The position numbers were made by a program, and so were the translations under genes. DNA of 64,000 nt, from positions 1 through 64,000 of the forward strand of contig JBKDAN010000030.1 of assembly GCA_046316615.1 (NCBI GenBank). The letters are read 5' to 3'. Source of the DNA: BJHL01 sp040378885 (GTDB lineage: Bacteria > Planctomycetota > Phycisphaerae > Phycisphaerales > UBA1924). Positions within the stretch are counted from its first letter, which is position 1, and each line of letters starts with the position of its first letter. Below the pieces are notes generated by a model. It was not told where the DNA came from. It worked only from the letters and a program-made list of their open reading frames with translations, and ran no database searches. Of the stretch, positions 1-7,663 are shown in pieces.

Positions 1-1
1 C

Positions 2-187
2 AACGCCGTCTCTGAGAGTTTCTGGGGCAGACTCAAGACCGAGTTGACCCACCACCGCCGATTCGCCACACGCGAAGAGGCCAAGCAGGCAATCTTCACT
101 TACATCGAAGTCTTCTACAATCGCCAGCGACTGCACAGCACACTCGGCTACCAAAGCCCCGAACAGTTTGAGGCCAGCCGACGTTGA
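2..187 (+). CDS. IS3-family transposase (OrfB type), C-terminal 61 residues, cut by window edge
   Basis: Reading in frame from base 2 gives 61 residues ending at a TGA (185-187). The peptide has the C-terminal hallmarks of the IS3 integrase-core transposase: an NAVSESFWGRLKTEL block, whose first Glu fits the last acidic residue of the DDE triad, and then a YNRQRLHSTLGYQSPEQF tail typical of this family. Most of the catalytic core and the upstream OrfA are outside the window, so activity cannot be judged. The stop lies 11 bases before the terminal repeat, the usual arrangement for these elements. Confidence 0.85.
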   Translation, partial: NAVSESFWGRLKTELTHHRRFATREEAKQAIFTYIEVFYNRQRLHSTLGYQSPEQFEASRR

Positions 188-198
188 CAGGAAATGAG

Positions 199-223
199 TG
201 TCCACTGTTTGTGGGCAAGGTCA
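199..223 (+). repeat. IS right terminal inverted repeat (single arm visible)
   Basis: This 25-base stretch starts TGTCCACTG and ends AAGGTCA. Its position just after the transposase stop and its terminal CA fit an IS3-family right inverted repeat. The partner arm is not in the window. Confidence 0.65.
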
Positions 224-517
224 GCCGTGTGGACGACCGTGACGCTCAACCTGCGTCGCGCGGATGGTCGCAACGTCACCGCCCCGGCGATCACGCCACG
301 ACTGACGATTTCACAAGGTGGCGAATCCACGACCATTGACCTTGCCCCCCTGCCCACCATGCTGCCCACATCCCAGCTCACCTTCACAGGCTCAGGCTCC
401 AACTCCTGGGCGAACGATGTGCAACTGACCGGCCGGCTGACGGTGCCACAGCGCCGCGGCGCGCCCGCGACGGCGACCATCCGCACCATTCCGTTCACCC
501 TGATTCCCCTGCCGTAA
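224..517 (+). pseudogene. 3' remnant of a gene interrupted by the IS element
   Basis: An open frame runs without a break from inside the IS end to a TAA at 515-517. From base 224 it encodes about 97 residues that look like a real protein: alternating hydrophobic and polar residues (TVTLNLRRADG, QLTFTGSGSN, QLTGRLTVP) suggest an all-beta extracellular domain. It has no start codon or ribosome site of its own after the IS end; the ATG at 194 lies in IS sequence. I therefore read it as the C-terminal piece of a gene split by the IS. A perfect hairpin follows at 542-563. The family is not recognised, and an IS-provided promoter and start at 194 could in principle express it as a 107-residue fusion. 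Confidence 0.55.
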
Positions 518-541
518 ACAACAGCGTTTCCGTGAACCTTC

Positions 542-563
542 ACGCCGCGGTCCATCGCGGCGT
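542..563 (+). terminator. Intrinsic terminator after the interrupted gene
   Basis: A perfect 8-bp stem, ACGCCGCG and CGCGGCGT, closes a 6-base loop and is followed by TCTTTC on the plus strand. It lies 25 bases after the stop of the remnant gene. The minus-strand side has no T-run, so it mainly serves the plus strand. Confidence 0.6.
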
Positions 564-600
564 TCTTTCATGGCTTCGCCGGATGAGCAATCTACACACC

Positions 601-1473
601 TCACGCCTCGCGCATCCCTTGCGTCGCGATGCCCTCAATCAAGGCGCGCTGCGCGATCAGAAACATAACGATGACCGGCAGAATCACGATTGTGGTCGCC
701 GCCATGAGCAGGTTCCACGGCGTGTTGCCCGTCTGACTCTGATACAGCTGCAGACCCAGCGCAAGCGTGTACTGATTGCGATCCGTCAGAAAGATGAGCG
801 GCCCGAGGAAGTCATTCCACACGAAGACAAAGTGGAGCAGCGCGACGACCGTGAGCGCCGGCTTGCTGATGGGCAAAATGACACGCGTGAATGTCTGCCA
901 GTGATTGCAACCGTCGATTCTCGCCGCGTCGTTGAGCTCTCGCGGAATGCCCAGGAAGAACTGGCGGAGCAGGAAGATACTGAAGGCGTGACCAAACCAT
1001 GCGGGTACCCACAGAGGCTTGAACGTGCCGATCCAGCCAAGTTCCTTGAAGAGCACGTACAGCGGTCCCATGATGACGGGGAATGGGATCATCATGGTCG
1101 CCAGCATGACACCAAACGCCAGGTTGCGGCCTCGCCACTGGACGCGTGCGAAGCCGTACGCAACGATCGCACTCGATACTACCGTGCCGATGACTGAGAG
1201 AATTGTCACCACCAGCGTGTTACGCAAGTACAGCGGAAAATCAACGACCGGATCGCTCAGCACCTTGCTGTAGTTGTCCGCAGCGTACTGAGGCGTCTGC
1301 GAAAGCGGCGTGGGCAGCACGCTCAAGACACCATCACCCGCAAGCACCGTCTGCGAGCCTGGCTTGACGCTGGTCAGGAACATCCAGATGAGCGGGAGCG
1401 CGAACGCGAACGCAAATGCGGCCAACAGCAGCCACGAGAACACACGCGAGGGACTGGAACGGGCAAACTTCAC
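601..1473 (-). CDS. Carbohydrate ABC transporter permease, MalG/UgpE type
   Basis: This 290-residue integral membrane protein is the second permease of a CUT1-type sugar importer. An N-terminal membrane segment (WLLLAAFAFAFALPLIWMF) comes first. The permease EAA loop appears near the C-terminal third as ELNDAARIDGCNHWQTF, the docking helix for an ATPase. The start is a GTG at 1471-1473, preceded by GGAGG. It overlaps the stop of the upstream permease gene in a GTGA, so translation is probably coupled; an ATG about 100 bases further upstream would give an unlikely long extension. It is the last gene of the operon, and no ATPase gene is next to it, as is common for CUT1 systems that share one MsmK-like ATPase. 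The substrate cannot be told from sequence. Confidence 0.9.
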   Translation of the reverse strand: MKFARSSPSRVFSWLLLAAFAFAFALPLIWMFLTSVKPGSQTVLAGDGVLSVLPTPLSQTPQYAADNYSKVLSDPVVDFPLYLRNTLVVTILSVIGTVVSSAIVAYGFARVQWRGRNLAFGVMLATMMIPFPVIMGPLYVLFKELGWIGTFKPLWVPAWFGHAFSIFLLRQFFLGIPRELNDAARIDGCNHWQTFTRVILPISKPALTVVALLHFVFVWNDFLGPLIFLTDRNQYTLALGLQLYQSQTGNTPWNLLMAATTIVILPVIVMFLIAQRALIEGIATQGMREA

Positions 1474-2375
1474 GCGTTTCCTCCGCGGTAGTGCACGTTC
1501 TTGCGACTCATGCGGAACAGCAGCCACGTGAGGGCCCCCACCAACATCATCTGCACCCACGCCATGGCGCACGCGTAGCCCATCTGCGGCCCAAACAAGA
1601 ACGCGTTGTCGTACAGGTACATCGAGTAGAAGTACGTTGCTGTGCCCGGACCACCGTTGGTCATGATGAACGGGAAGACAAAGACCTGCATCGCGCCGAT
1701 GATGCCGATGACGACATTGAACAGTACGACGGGTGAGATCATGGGCAGTGTGACATGCCAGAACCGCCGCAGTCCTGTCAAGCCATCAAGCTCAGCCGCT
1801 TCGTGCAGGCTCTCGGGCACTTCACGCAGAGCAGCCTGGTAGATGAGCACGCTCTGCCCCACTTGCCACAAACTCACGATCATGATGGCGGGCATGGCCC
1901 AACACTTGCTTTGCAGCCACGCCGGGGCAGCGAGATTGAAGACCCCCAGCAAAGGGCCGAGCATGCGGTTGATAAGCCCCGCGTCGGAGTTCAGCAGCCA
2001 GAGCCACGCCATCGCCGCCGCCGCGGCGGGCACCAGCGTCGGCAGCACGACGATCGCGCGTGCGAGCTTCCAGCCCGGCAGTTCCTTGTTGAGCAGTGCG
2101 GCAAGTCCCAGTGCAAGGAGTGTGCTGGCTGGCACGAAGATCACACTGAAGATCAGCGTGTTCTTGAGCACCGTCCAAAAGGTTGGATCGCTCAACAGCC
2201 GCTTGTAATTACCAAGCCCGATGAAGACAGGCCTCTCGAGCACTGGATAGTCACTGAGCGAGTAGTACACGCTCATGGCCAGCGGCGTGAGCAGAAACAG
2301 CGCGAAGCCCAGCACCCACGGACTGATCCACAGCAAGCCCGTGCGCACAGTGTCTTCATGACGACGTGTACTCAT
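1470..2375 (-). CDS. Carbohydrate ABC transporter permease, MalF/UgpA type
   Basis: This 301-residue protein is the first permease of the importer. It opens with a membrane segment (LLWISPWVLGFALFLLTPLAMSVYYSL) typical of CUT1 inner-membrane subunits. The EAA-type loop reads LHEAAELDGLTGLRRFWHVTLP, and the C-terminal end has another hydrophobic segment (WVQMMLVGALTWLLFRM). Its ATG overlaps the stop of the binding-protein gene in an ATGA, and its own stop overlaps the next permease start in a GTGA. The three genes thus form a tightly coupled unit in the order binding protein, MalF-type, MalG-type. Confidence 0.92.
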   Translation of the reverse strand: MSTRRHEDTVRTGLLWISPWVLGFALFLLTPLAMSVYYSLSDYPVLERPVFIGLGNYKRLLSDPTFWTVLKNTLIFSVIFVPASTLLALGLAALLNKELPGWKLARAIVVLPTLVPAAAAAMAWLWLLNSDAGLINRMLGPLLGVFNLAAPAWLQSKCWAMPAIMIVSLWQVGQSVLIYQAALREVPESLHEAAELDGLTGLRRFWHVTLPMISPVVLFNVVIGIIGAMQVFVFPFIMTNGGPGTATYFYSMYLYDNAFLFGPQMGYACAMAWVQMMLVGALTWLLFRMSRKNVHYRGGNA

Positions 2376-3760
2376 GCTCGCAGCCTCCGCCGATCGCGAG
2401 CGAGATCAATCGACGCCTGCGCCGCTGTCTGAATGTTCGTCAAAGCTTCACGTGCTGGCATCGACAGCTGCCAGATGTCTCGCTCAAACGTGCGCCGGAA
2501 GATGTTCTCGTACTCGTTCCAGACGCGCGTTTCGGGATAGCCGAATCCGCGAGGGCTGCGTGCGATGGCTTCATGCACGCCGATATACGGATTGGGGTGG
2601 CGGGCGTAGTAGTCGGCGCTGCACGACGCAAGCGGGCTGGGCTTGGCGTGATCGATGCAGAGTTGCTCGGCATTCTCCGGGCGCTGCGTGAAGGCGATGA
2701 ACTCCATCGCTTCTTCGGGATGCTTGCTGTTGCTGGGAATGACCAGCACGTCCGTTTCCACCAGGCCTGTCGGGGGCGTGTTGGCTTCCGTCCGCCACTC
2801 GCACGGAAACGGCACGACACCAAACGGAAAATCGGGCTTGAACTGCTTGATGACGTTGACGAGAAACGGCCCGTGCAGGCACATCGCCACGCGCCCCAGC
2901 AGCAGCGGCTGCTCCGCACTGTTGTACCCGCCCAGCCCGCTCTGAAAGCTCATGACATCCTGCACACCCAGCCTGTCGGGATACCCCTGCACCCACTCGT
3001 ACGCCCGCACCACCGCGTCGCTCGCCGCTGTCGCATTGTCGTTCTCGCGGTCGTACAGCGAGCCGCCGAAGTGCGGTCCCCACACGTGAGGCCACCACCC
3101 CGGCTCGCTGGGCGTAAAGCCCAATCGCACGAAACGCCCGGCCCCAGGCTTGCTCGCATCGATGATGGTGAACTCCTCCGCCAGCGCATCAAGCTGCGAG
3201 ATGCTCGTGGGCACCACCGACTCGTCGTACCCCACTTCGACCAGCAACTTTTTGTTGTAGTACAGCGCCATCGTCGAGCACGTATTGGGCAAGCCGTACA
3301 ACTGCGGCGGACCCATGACACTGTTTGCATCGCGCACATGCACGTTGCACAGCCGCCAAATCGCATCCGCATACGTCTCGCGCGTCAGCCCGTGCTTTGC
3401 CGCATGGTCGCCCAGCGGCAGAATGGCCTTGCTCTCCGCGAACAGCGGCAGATTCTTGTTGTACAGCCCGATGATGTCTGGAGGTGACCCGCCTGCGATC
3501 GCGACCATCGCCTTCTGCTCGATCATCGTCATCGACAGGTAGCGGACGTAGATGCGATCTTGTGACTGGTTGAACTTGTCAACCAACCGCTGCATCGCGA
3601 GAGCTTCTTGCCCGGTCCACTTCTCCCAATACGTCAGTTGCACGCGCCCGCGAGCCAACGGATCGCGCGTGCCACGCGGGCCAAAGGCGGCATAACCCAC
3701 GCCGGCGGCAGCCAGCACGCCCAACGCGGCTCGACGGGTGATGGATGGACCTTCGCTCAA
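2372..3760 (-). CDS. Extracellular sugar-binding protein of the ABC importer
   Basis: This protein of about 462 residues belongs to solute-binding family 1. It has a short N-terminal signal with a twin-arginine-like TRRAALG before a hydrophobic stretch (VLAAAGVGYAAF), so Tat or Sec export is possible. The mature part starts like other family members (VQLTYWEKWTGQEALAMQRLVDKFNQS) and includes the ligand-cleft style EAMEFIAFTQRPENAEQLC near the C-terminus. I chose the TTG at 3758-3760 because no ATG or GTG lies close before the signal sequence and the next ATG would run into the divergent gene; this start is uncertain. The gene is first in a three-gene operon and overlaps the next start by 4 bp. 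It is divergent from the secreted protein at 3847. Confidence 0.88.
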   Translation of the reverse strand: MSEGPSITRRAALGVLAAAGVGYAAFGPRGTRDPLARGRVQLTYWEKWTGQEALAMQRLVDKFNQSQDRIYVRYLSMTMIEQKAMVAIAGGSPPDIIGLYNKNLPLFAESKAILPLGDHAAKHGLTRETYADAIWRLCNVHVRDANSVMGPPQLYGLPNTCSTMALYYNKKLLVEVGYDESVVPTSISQLDALAEEFTIIDASKPGAGRFVRLGFTPSEPGWWPHVWGPHFGGSLYDRENDNATAASDAVVRAYEWVQGYPDRLGVQDVMSFQSGLGGYNSAEQPLLLGRVAMCLHGPFLVNVIKQFKPDFPFGVVPFPCEWRTEANTPPTGLVETDVLVIPSNSKHPEEAMEFIAFTQRPENAEQLCIDHAKPSPLASCSADYYARHPNPYIGVHEAIARSPRGFGYPETRVWNEYENIFRRTFERDIWQLSMPAREALTNIQTAAQASIDLARDRRRLRA

Positions 3761-3846
3761 GCTAGAGATCCTAGAAACCTTGCGGACTTTCCGCCGGAGA
3801 CCTGCAACCCAGCCCGTTGCCAGTCGGTAGACATACCGGAGGCCCC

Positions 3847-4809
3847 ATGCCACGAGTCCCCATGACGCCTGCAATCGCACTAGTTCTCGCCAGCATACCC
3901 GCCGCCGCATCCGCACAGACGCAGTTGGACGGGCAAACGCCCGCACTTTCGCTGGGTGACGTGACCCTTGCAACCCCGCCCCACCCGCAAACGCGGCTGG
4001 AAGTCGTCGCGCGGCTGGGCCGCACGGTCAACGTGTCATGGGCCAACGCATCGCTCGCGGACATCTTCGCACAGATCGAAGAAAACTCGGGTTTGACGAT
4101 CGTCCCGATGTGGCTCGAAGACGATTTCGCCGCGCACACTCAAACCAAACCCGTCGCGCCACCGCCAAAGGCCGACACGACCGACGCCAAGAGCACCAAG
4201 TCCGTGCAACTCCCGCCCATTGAGCGTCGGGTCGGTCTACGTCGAGACACGCGCATCACACTGCGCGCCGAACGGGTCACGCTGCAGCACGCATTGGAAC
4301 TTGCACTCGTCAAGACCGACGCGCAAGGAACAAACGCGACACTGGGCAGCACGTGGCAACTCGGCGCCGCCAACACGTTGCAAGTCGGCCCTCGCGAGCG
4401 ACTGGATCGCTTTGTTCGCGTCGACACCTACGACGTCGCCAACCTCGTCCAGATCATCCGCGATTTCCGCTATGACGGCCCCAAGTTCGTGCAGGAGGCC
4501 CCGACATCCGCGTTCCCAACGAATGCGGGACTTGAAGACACTCGCCCACACGACACGCGAGCCGAAGCCCTTCGGCAACTCATCATGGAAACCTGCGAGC
4601 CCGCTTCCTGGATCGAACTTGGCGGCACATCTGCCACCATTCGCTACGACATCGGTTCCAAGACCATGGTCGTTCGCGCGCCTGACTACGTGCACCGCGC
4701 CATCGACGGCTATCGCTGGGACCCCGCCGCACCGGCGGATATCAGTGAACCCATGCCCACGCCGCCACCCCCTGCTCGCCGCACGGATCCCACGCCCGCC
4801 GGCTCGTGA
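3847..4809 (+). CDS. Secreted protein with a secretin N-domain-like (STN) fold, function unknown
   Basis: The 320-residue product has a clear signal peptide (APIALVLASIPAAASA-like; cleavage after ASA, before QTQ). GGAGG sits 4 bases before the ATG at 3847, which decides the start. Residues about 60-95 (VNVSWANASLADIFAQIEEN) have the beta-alpha-beta pattern of the STN or secretin N0 domain. A second region after about residue 195 (YDVANLVQIIRDF, then LRQLIMETCEPASW and TIRYDIGSKTMVVRAP) matches a pattern I remember from planctomycete secreted proteins with secretin-like N-domains. The C-terminus is proline-rich. No pore-forming secretin domain is present, so it is not a full secretin. It could act in an envelope or secretion complex, but nothing nearby confirms that. 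Confidence 0.7.
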   Translation: MPRVPMTPAIALVLASIPAAASAQTQLDGQTPALSLGDVTLATPPHPQTRLEVVARLGRTVNVSWANASLADIFAQIEENSGLTIVPMWLEDDFAAHTQTKPVAPPPKADTTDAKSTKSVQLPPIERRVGLRRDTRITLRAERVTLQHALELALVKTDAQGTNATLGSTWQLGAANTLQVGPRERLDRFVRVDTYDVANLVQIIRDFRYDGPKFVQEAPTSAFPTNAGLEDTRPHDTRAEALRQLIMETCEPASWIELGGTSATIRYDIGSKTMVVRAPDYVHRAIDGYRWDPAAPADISEPMPTPPPPARRTDPTPAGS

Positions 4810-4841
4810 TCGCCGCCGCTACGCTGGCGTACTTGCCAACA

Positions 4842-4926
<85 letters not shown>

Positions 4927-4939
4927 TTGCAAAAACAAG

Positions 4940-4959
4940 CGGAAAACGACAGTTTTCCG
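4940..4959 (+). terminator. Hairpin just after tRNA-Leu
   Basis: CGGAAAAC and GTTTTCCG form a perfect 8-bp stem around the loop GACA, 13 bases after the tRNA end. It could terminate the tRNA transcript or act in the element's left attachment arm. No T-run follows, so termination is uncertain. Confidence 0.4.
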
Positions 4960-5000
4960 ACTTGGCTTCGTTGAGACTGGTCCGGGGCTACCATCCGGCA

Positions 5001-5020
5001 TACACCCGCCCGTACACCCG
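5001..5020 (+). repeat. Candidate integrase arm-type sites, left (two TACACCCG octamers)
   Basis: TACACCCG occurs at 5001-5008 and 5013-5020, a 12-base period, between the core and the integrase start. The same octamer occurs in both orientations inside an 18-base palindrome at 14317-14334 near the right core. Paired octamers near both ends are what arm-type sites of a lambda-like integrase would look like. Confidence 0.4.
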
Positions 5021-5045
5021 GGCGAGGACTCCGGAGGTTCAGCCC

Positions 5046-6284
5046 ATGCCGACGCTCGCGACCGCTCGCCCGAAGATGCCCTCGAAGCCGAGGCCGGACT
5101 TCCCCCTCTTCCCGCATCAGTGTGGGCACTGGGCGAAGAAAATCCGGGGGAAGATGCACTACTTCGGTCGGTGGGAAGACGACCCAAAGGGAGCGAAGGC
5201 GCTCGCGACGTTCGTCGCGCAGAAGGACGACCTTCTCGCGGGACGAACTCCGCGCGATCGGCTCGACGGATTCACCGTTCGCGACCTTCTCAACAAGTTC
5301 CTCAACTCCAAGAAGGCGCAGGTCGAGCGTGGAGACCTCAAGCCCCGCACGTTCAGCGACTACCACAAGGTGTGCGCGCGGTTGCATCGGGTCTTCGGGC
5401 CGGGCCGGACCGTTGCGGACCTCGGGCCGACAGACTTCGAGCGGCTCCGCGTGGAGATCGCGAAGGGACGAGCGGCGTTCACGCAGAAGGGGCAGATCAT
5501 CCAGACCCGCGTGGTCTTCAACTACGCGCACGAGAACGGGCTCATCGAGAACCCGGTCCGCTTCGGGACCGCGTTCAACATCCCCAGCGCGAAAGAGATC
5601 CGCAAGGCGCGACGGGCTCGCGGCGCTCGGATGTTCGAGGCGGCGGAGATTCGAGCGATCCTCGAACATGCTCCCGATCCCGTTCGCGCGATGATCCTTC
5701 TCGGCGTGAACGCGGGCTTCGGGAACAACGATTGCTCGGAACTTCAAGAGAGCGATATCGACTTCACCGATGGACGCGAGATCATCGAGTTCCCAAGGCC
5801 GAAGACGGGCGTGTTGCGTCGATGCCCCTTGTGGCCCGAGACGGTCGCGGCGCTGAAGACAGCGATCGCGACTCGCATCGACGCGAAGGACACGGACGAC
5901 GCGGGATGCGTCTTCCTCACCGTTCGCGGTCGTCGGCTTGTGAGAGAGTCCCTCGCAGACTTCGACGGCGCGGAGTTCAAGGCCCGACGGAAGGTCGTCT
6001 CCGCACAGTCGAACGCGGTGAGTCGCGAGTTCGCGAAGGCCCTTCGCGCGGCGGGGATCGACGGTCGGGGGCGGGGCTTCTACACACTCCGGCACGTCTT
6101 CCGCACCGTCGCAGACGAGCGCCCGGACACACCAGCGATCGACCGCATCATGGGGCACGAGCGCCCCGGAGACACTTCGGTCTACTACCGCGAACGAATC
6201 GGAGACGATCGTCTCCGGGCGGTGACGGACCACGTTCGCGCGTGGCTCTATGCCGATGCAAAGAAGGGGGCATCCCGTGAGTAA
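5046..6284 (+). CDS. Tyrosine recombinase/integrase of the element
   Basis: This 412-residue recombinase would move the element into and out of tRNA-Leu. Residues about 60-190 form the core-binding SAM-like domain (TVRDLLNKFLNSKK; YHKVCARLHRVFG). The catalytic domain follows, with the second-Arg box TLRHVF at about 347-352, IMGHERPGDTSVYYRERI near 368-385, and the nucleophile Tyr at 380 or 381. The box that should hold the first catalytic Arg reads GVNAGFGNNDCSEL (about 219-232), with Gly-Asn-Asn where GLR is expected; I remember this variant in planctomycete integrases. GGAGG at 5032-5036 supports the ATG at 5046; the frame is open further upstream into the tRNA. The next gene starts 8 bases before its stop. 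Confidence 0.93.
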   Translation: MPTLATARPKMPSKPRPDFPLFPHQCGHWAKKIRGKMHYFGRWEDDPKGAKALATFVAQKDDLLAGRTPRDRLDGFTVRDLLNKFLNSKKAQVERGDLKPRTFSDYHKVCARLHRVFGPGRTVADLGPTDFERLRVEIAKGRAAFTQKGQIIQTRVVFNYAHENGLIENPVRFGTAFNIPSAKEIRKARRARGARMFEAAEIRAILEHAPDPVRAMILLGVNAGFGNNDCSELQESDIDFTDGREIIEFPRPKTGVLRRCPLWPETVAALKTAIATRIDAKDTDDAGCVFLTVRGRRLVRESLADFDGAEFKARRKVVSAQSNAVSREFAKALRAAGIDGRGRGFYTLRHVFRTVADERPDTPAIDRIMGHERPGDTSVYYRERIGDDRLRAVTDHVRAWLYADAKKGASRE

Positions 6285-6924
6285 GCACGAGAAGACGAAT
6301 CCCGGCGACGAGTTCTCGCGGCTCCGAGATCAGTTCGAGCGGCTCGCCCGGGACTTCGCGACGAAGCCTCTCCGCGCGATTGTGACCTTCTCGCCTCGCG
6401 ACGAGCGCTCCCCGGAGGAACGCGACGACGACTCCGACTTCCGATCGCAGTCGGTGGGGTTGAAGTCGCCAACGAACCCGGCGGCGCTCGCGGCCCTCGA
6501 CATGATCGCGGAAGAGGTCGAGGCCGCGTTGGAAGCGCGAGGCCAGACGAGGGGACCGGGCCGGAATCCCGCCGAGCGATGGCTACTCCGAGTTGCCAAC
6601 GCGCGCCCGTGGCGGTATCCGCTTCTGCATGGAGAGTGGACGGCGCAAGAGATGACGCGCGAGATGTTGGAACAGGAAGAGACCACGGTCGAGATCGACG
6701 ACGTGTTCCGCGCCTCCGCGCTCGCGATCGAACGGATCGCGACGGCGGACCGTTCCCCTCGCGTCGTCAAGGCGGAGAAAGAGGCTCTCGCGCTCTCGCT
6801 CTTTCGCGATCATCCAGAGTGGACGAAGGCACGGATCGCGGAAGAGATGGGCTTGCCCGACTCTTCGTTCCTGAGCCGATCGGCAGTCTTCCAACGGGCG
6901 TGGAAGACGCGGCGGCAAACCTGA
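6277..6924 (+). CDS. Element protein with C-terminal helix-turn-helix-like segment
   Basis: The 215-residue product is not recognised as a named family. It starts at a GTG (6277) that overlaps the integrase end by 8 bases and has a G-rich ribosome site (AAGGGGGC). Residues about 1-70 are charged and probably partly disordered. The last 45 residues (LFRDHPEWTKARIAEEMGLP, then SSFLSRSAVFQRAWKTRR) have the spacing of a helix-turn-helix. A DNA-binding role in control of excision or replication is likely by position, right after integrase and before a terminator hairpin flanked by inverted repeats at 6936-7008. Confidence 0.6.
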   Translation: MSKHEKTNPGDEFSRLRDQFERLARDFATKPLRAIVTFSPRDERSPEERDDDSDFRSQSVGLKSPTNPAALAALDMIAEEVEAALEARGQTRGPGRNPAERWLLRVANARPWRYPLLHGEWTAQEMTREMLEQEETTVEIDDVFRASALAIERIATADRSPRVVKAEKEALALSLFRDHPEWTKARIAEEMGLPDSSFLSRSAVFQRAWKTRRQT

Positions 6925-6935
6925 CTGCAAACTTG

Positions 6936-7008
6936 AAGTGCAATCTTTCCGCACTAACCCCCGGAAGCACCGGGGGTTATCGCATTTGCACTTCGCCCCA
7001 CAGTGCAA
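6936..7008 (+). promoter_or_regulatory. Operator-like inverted octamers enclosing a terminator hairpin
   Basis: AAGTGCAA (6936-6943) is inverted as TTGCACTT (6986-6993) and repeated as CAGTGCAA (7001-7008). Between the first two lies a perfect 10-bp stem, TAACCCCCGG/CCGGGGGTTA (6955-6964 and 6970-6979), with loop AAGCA. The stem could terminate the integrase transcript, and the octamers could be operators for one of the small element regulators. The third octamer is 8 bases before the GGAGG of the next gene. Confidence 0.5.
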
Positions 7009-7023
7009 AATCTCGTGGAGGGC

Positions 7024-7230
7024 ATGACGACCACCATCCCACAGACGCCCGAGTTCAGCGAGGTTCGAGAGCGGCGGCGGCGTGAGAACGAGATCCGCGA
7101 GTGGTTCGCCGTCGCGTGTGAGTGCATCCGCGAGCGCGACCGCGCGGGTCTTCTCATCGCGGCCCGCGAACTCGCGGCGCGGGGCGTCGGCTTCCCGGCG
7201 AACTTCCTCGACGCGGAGGTTCGGCGATGA
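7024..7230 (+). CDS. Small element protein, 68 residues, unknown
   Basis: The start ATG at 7024 follows GGAGG at 7017-7021, and the stop overlaps the next gene's start (ATGA). The peptide is mostly helical and charged (FSEVRERRRRENEIREWFAV, then LLIAARELAARGVGFPANFL), as in small phage accessory proteins. No motif assigns a function. The tight coupling to the MerR-like HTH gene downstream suggests a shared regulatory or replication-control role. Confidence 0.6.
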   Translation: MTTTIPQTPEFSEVRERRRRENEIREWFAVACECIRERDRAGLLIAARELAARGVGFPANFLDAEVRR

Positions 7231-7487
7231 ACTCCCGCGCATGGCACAGCCCCGCCGAGATCGCTCGCGATCGCGGAGTTCGTCTCTCGAAGGTCCGCGC
7301 GTGGATCGCGTCGGGTGAACTCGAAGCGGTGAACGTCGCGGAGAGAACCGGCCCCGGCTTCCGTCCGCGCTGGAGAATCTCCGCCGAAGCGCTCGCGGCG
7401 TTCGATCGTGCGAGATCGTCGAAGCCGACGGTCGCGACGAAGAGGAAGCGGGCGTCTCGGAAGTCGGCGGAGGTCGTGTTCTTCTGA
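7227..7487 (+). CDS. MerR/excisionase-like helix-turn-helix protein
   Basis: The 86-residue protein begins with a winged-helix pattern (WHSPAEIARDRGVRLSKVRA, then WIASGELEAVNVA and PRWRISAEALAAFDRAR) shared by MerR-type excisionases and phage DNA-binding proteins. The C-terminal 25 residues are basic (KRKRASRKS) and may add DNA binding. Its ATG overlaps the previous stop. By analogy with other small integrative elements it may be the recombination directionality factor or a replication initiator accessory; the sequence does not decide between these. Confidence 0.7.
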   Translation: MNSRAWHSPAEIARDRGVRLSKVRAWIASGELEAVNVAERTGPGFRPRWRISAEALAAFDRARSSKPTVATKRKRASRKSAEVVFF

Positions 7488-7663
7488 GTCCTGAATCGCG
7501 TCCGGGGTGTTCGCGCGTCCCGGCGTTCCGCTCGCTCACGCTCCCGATGGGCGTGGGCGGGTTTCGTCGAAGAAGGAAGACCGGCGCTCCGGCACAACGA
7601 AAACGCCCACGGGATGACGGTCCCGGGGGCGCGAAGTTCACCGCTGAAAAGGAGCGGCCCTCG

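Larger units (their letters stand above)
1..223 (+). mobile_element. IS3-family insertion sequence, right end only
   Basis: The first 223 bases carry the 3' end of an IS3-type transposase gene followed by a terminal sequence that ends in CA at 223. The rest of the element lies outside the window. The terminal stretch at 199-223 reads TGTCCACTGTTTGTGGG followed by CAAGGTCA, which matches the style of IS3-family right ends as I remember them. The base after it (224) continues an open reading frame that has no start of its own, so the element appears to have inserted into a gene. The target-site duplication cannot be checked because the left end is missing. Confidence 0.8.
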
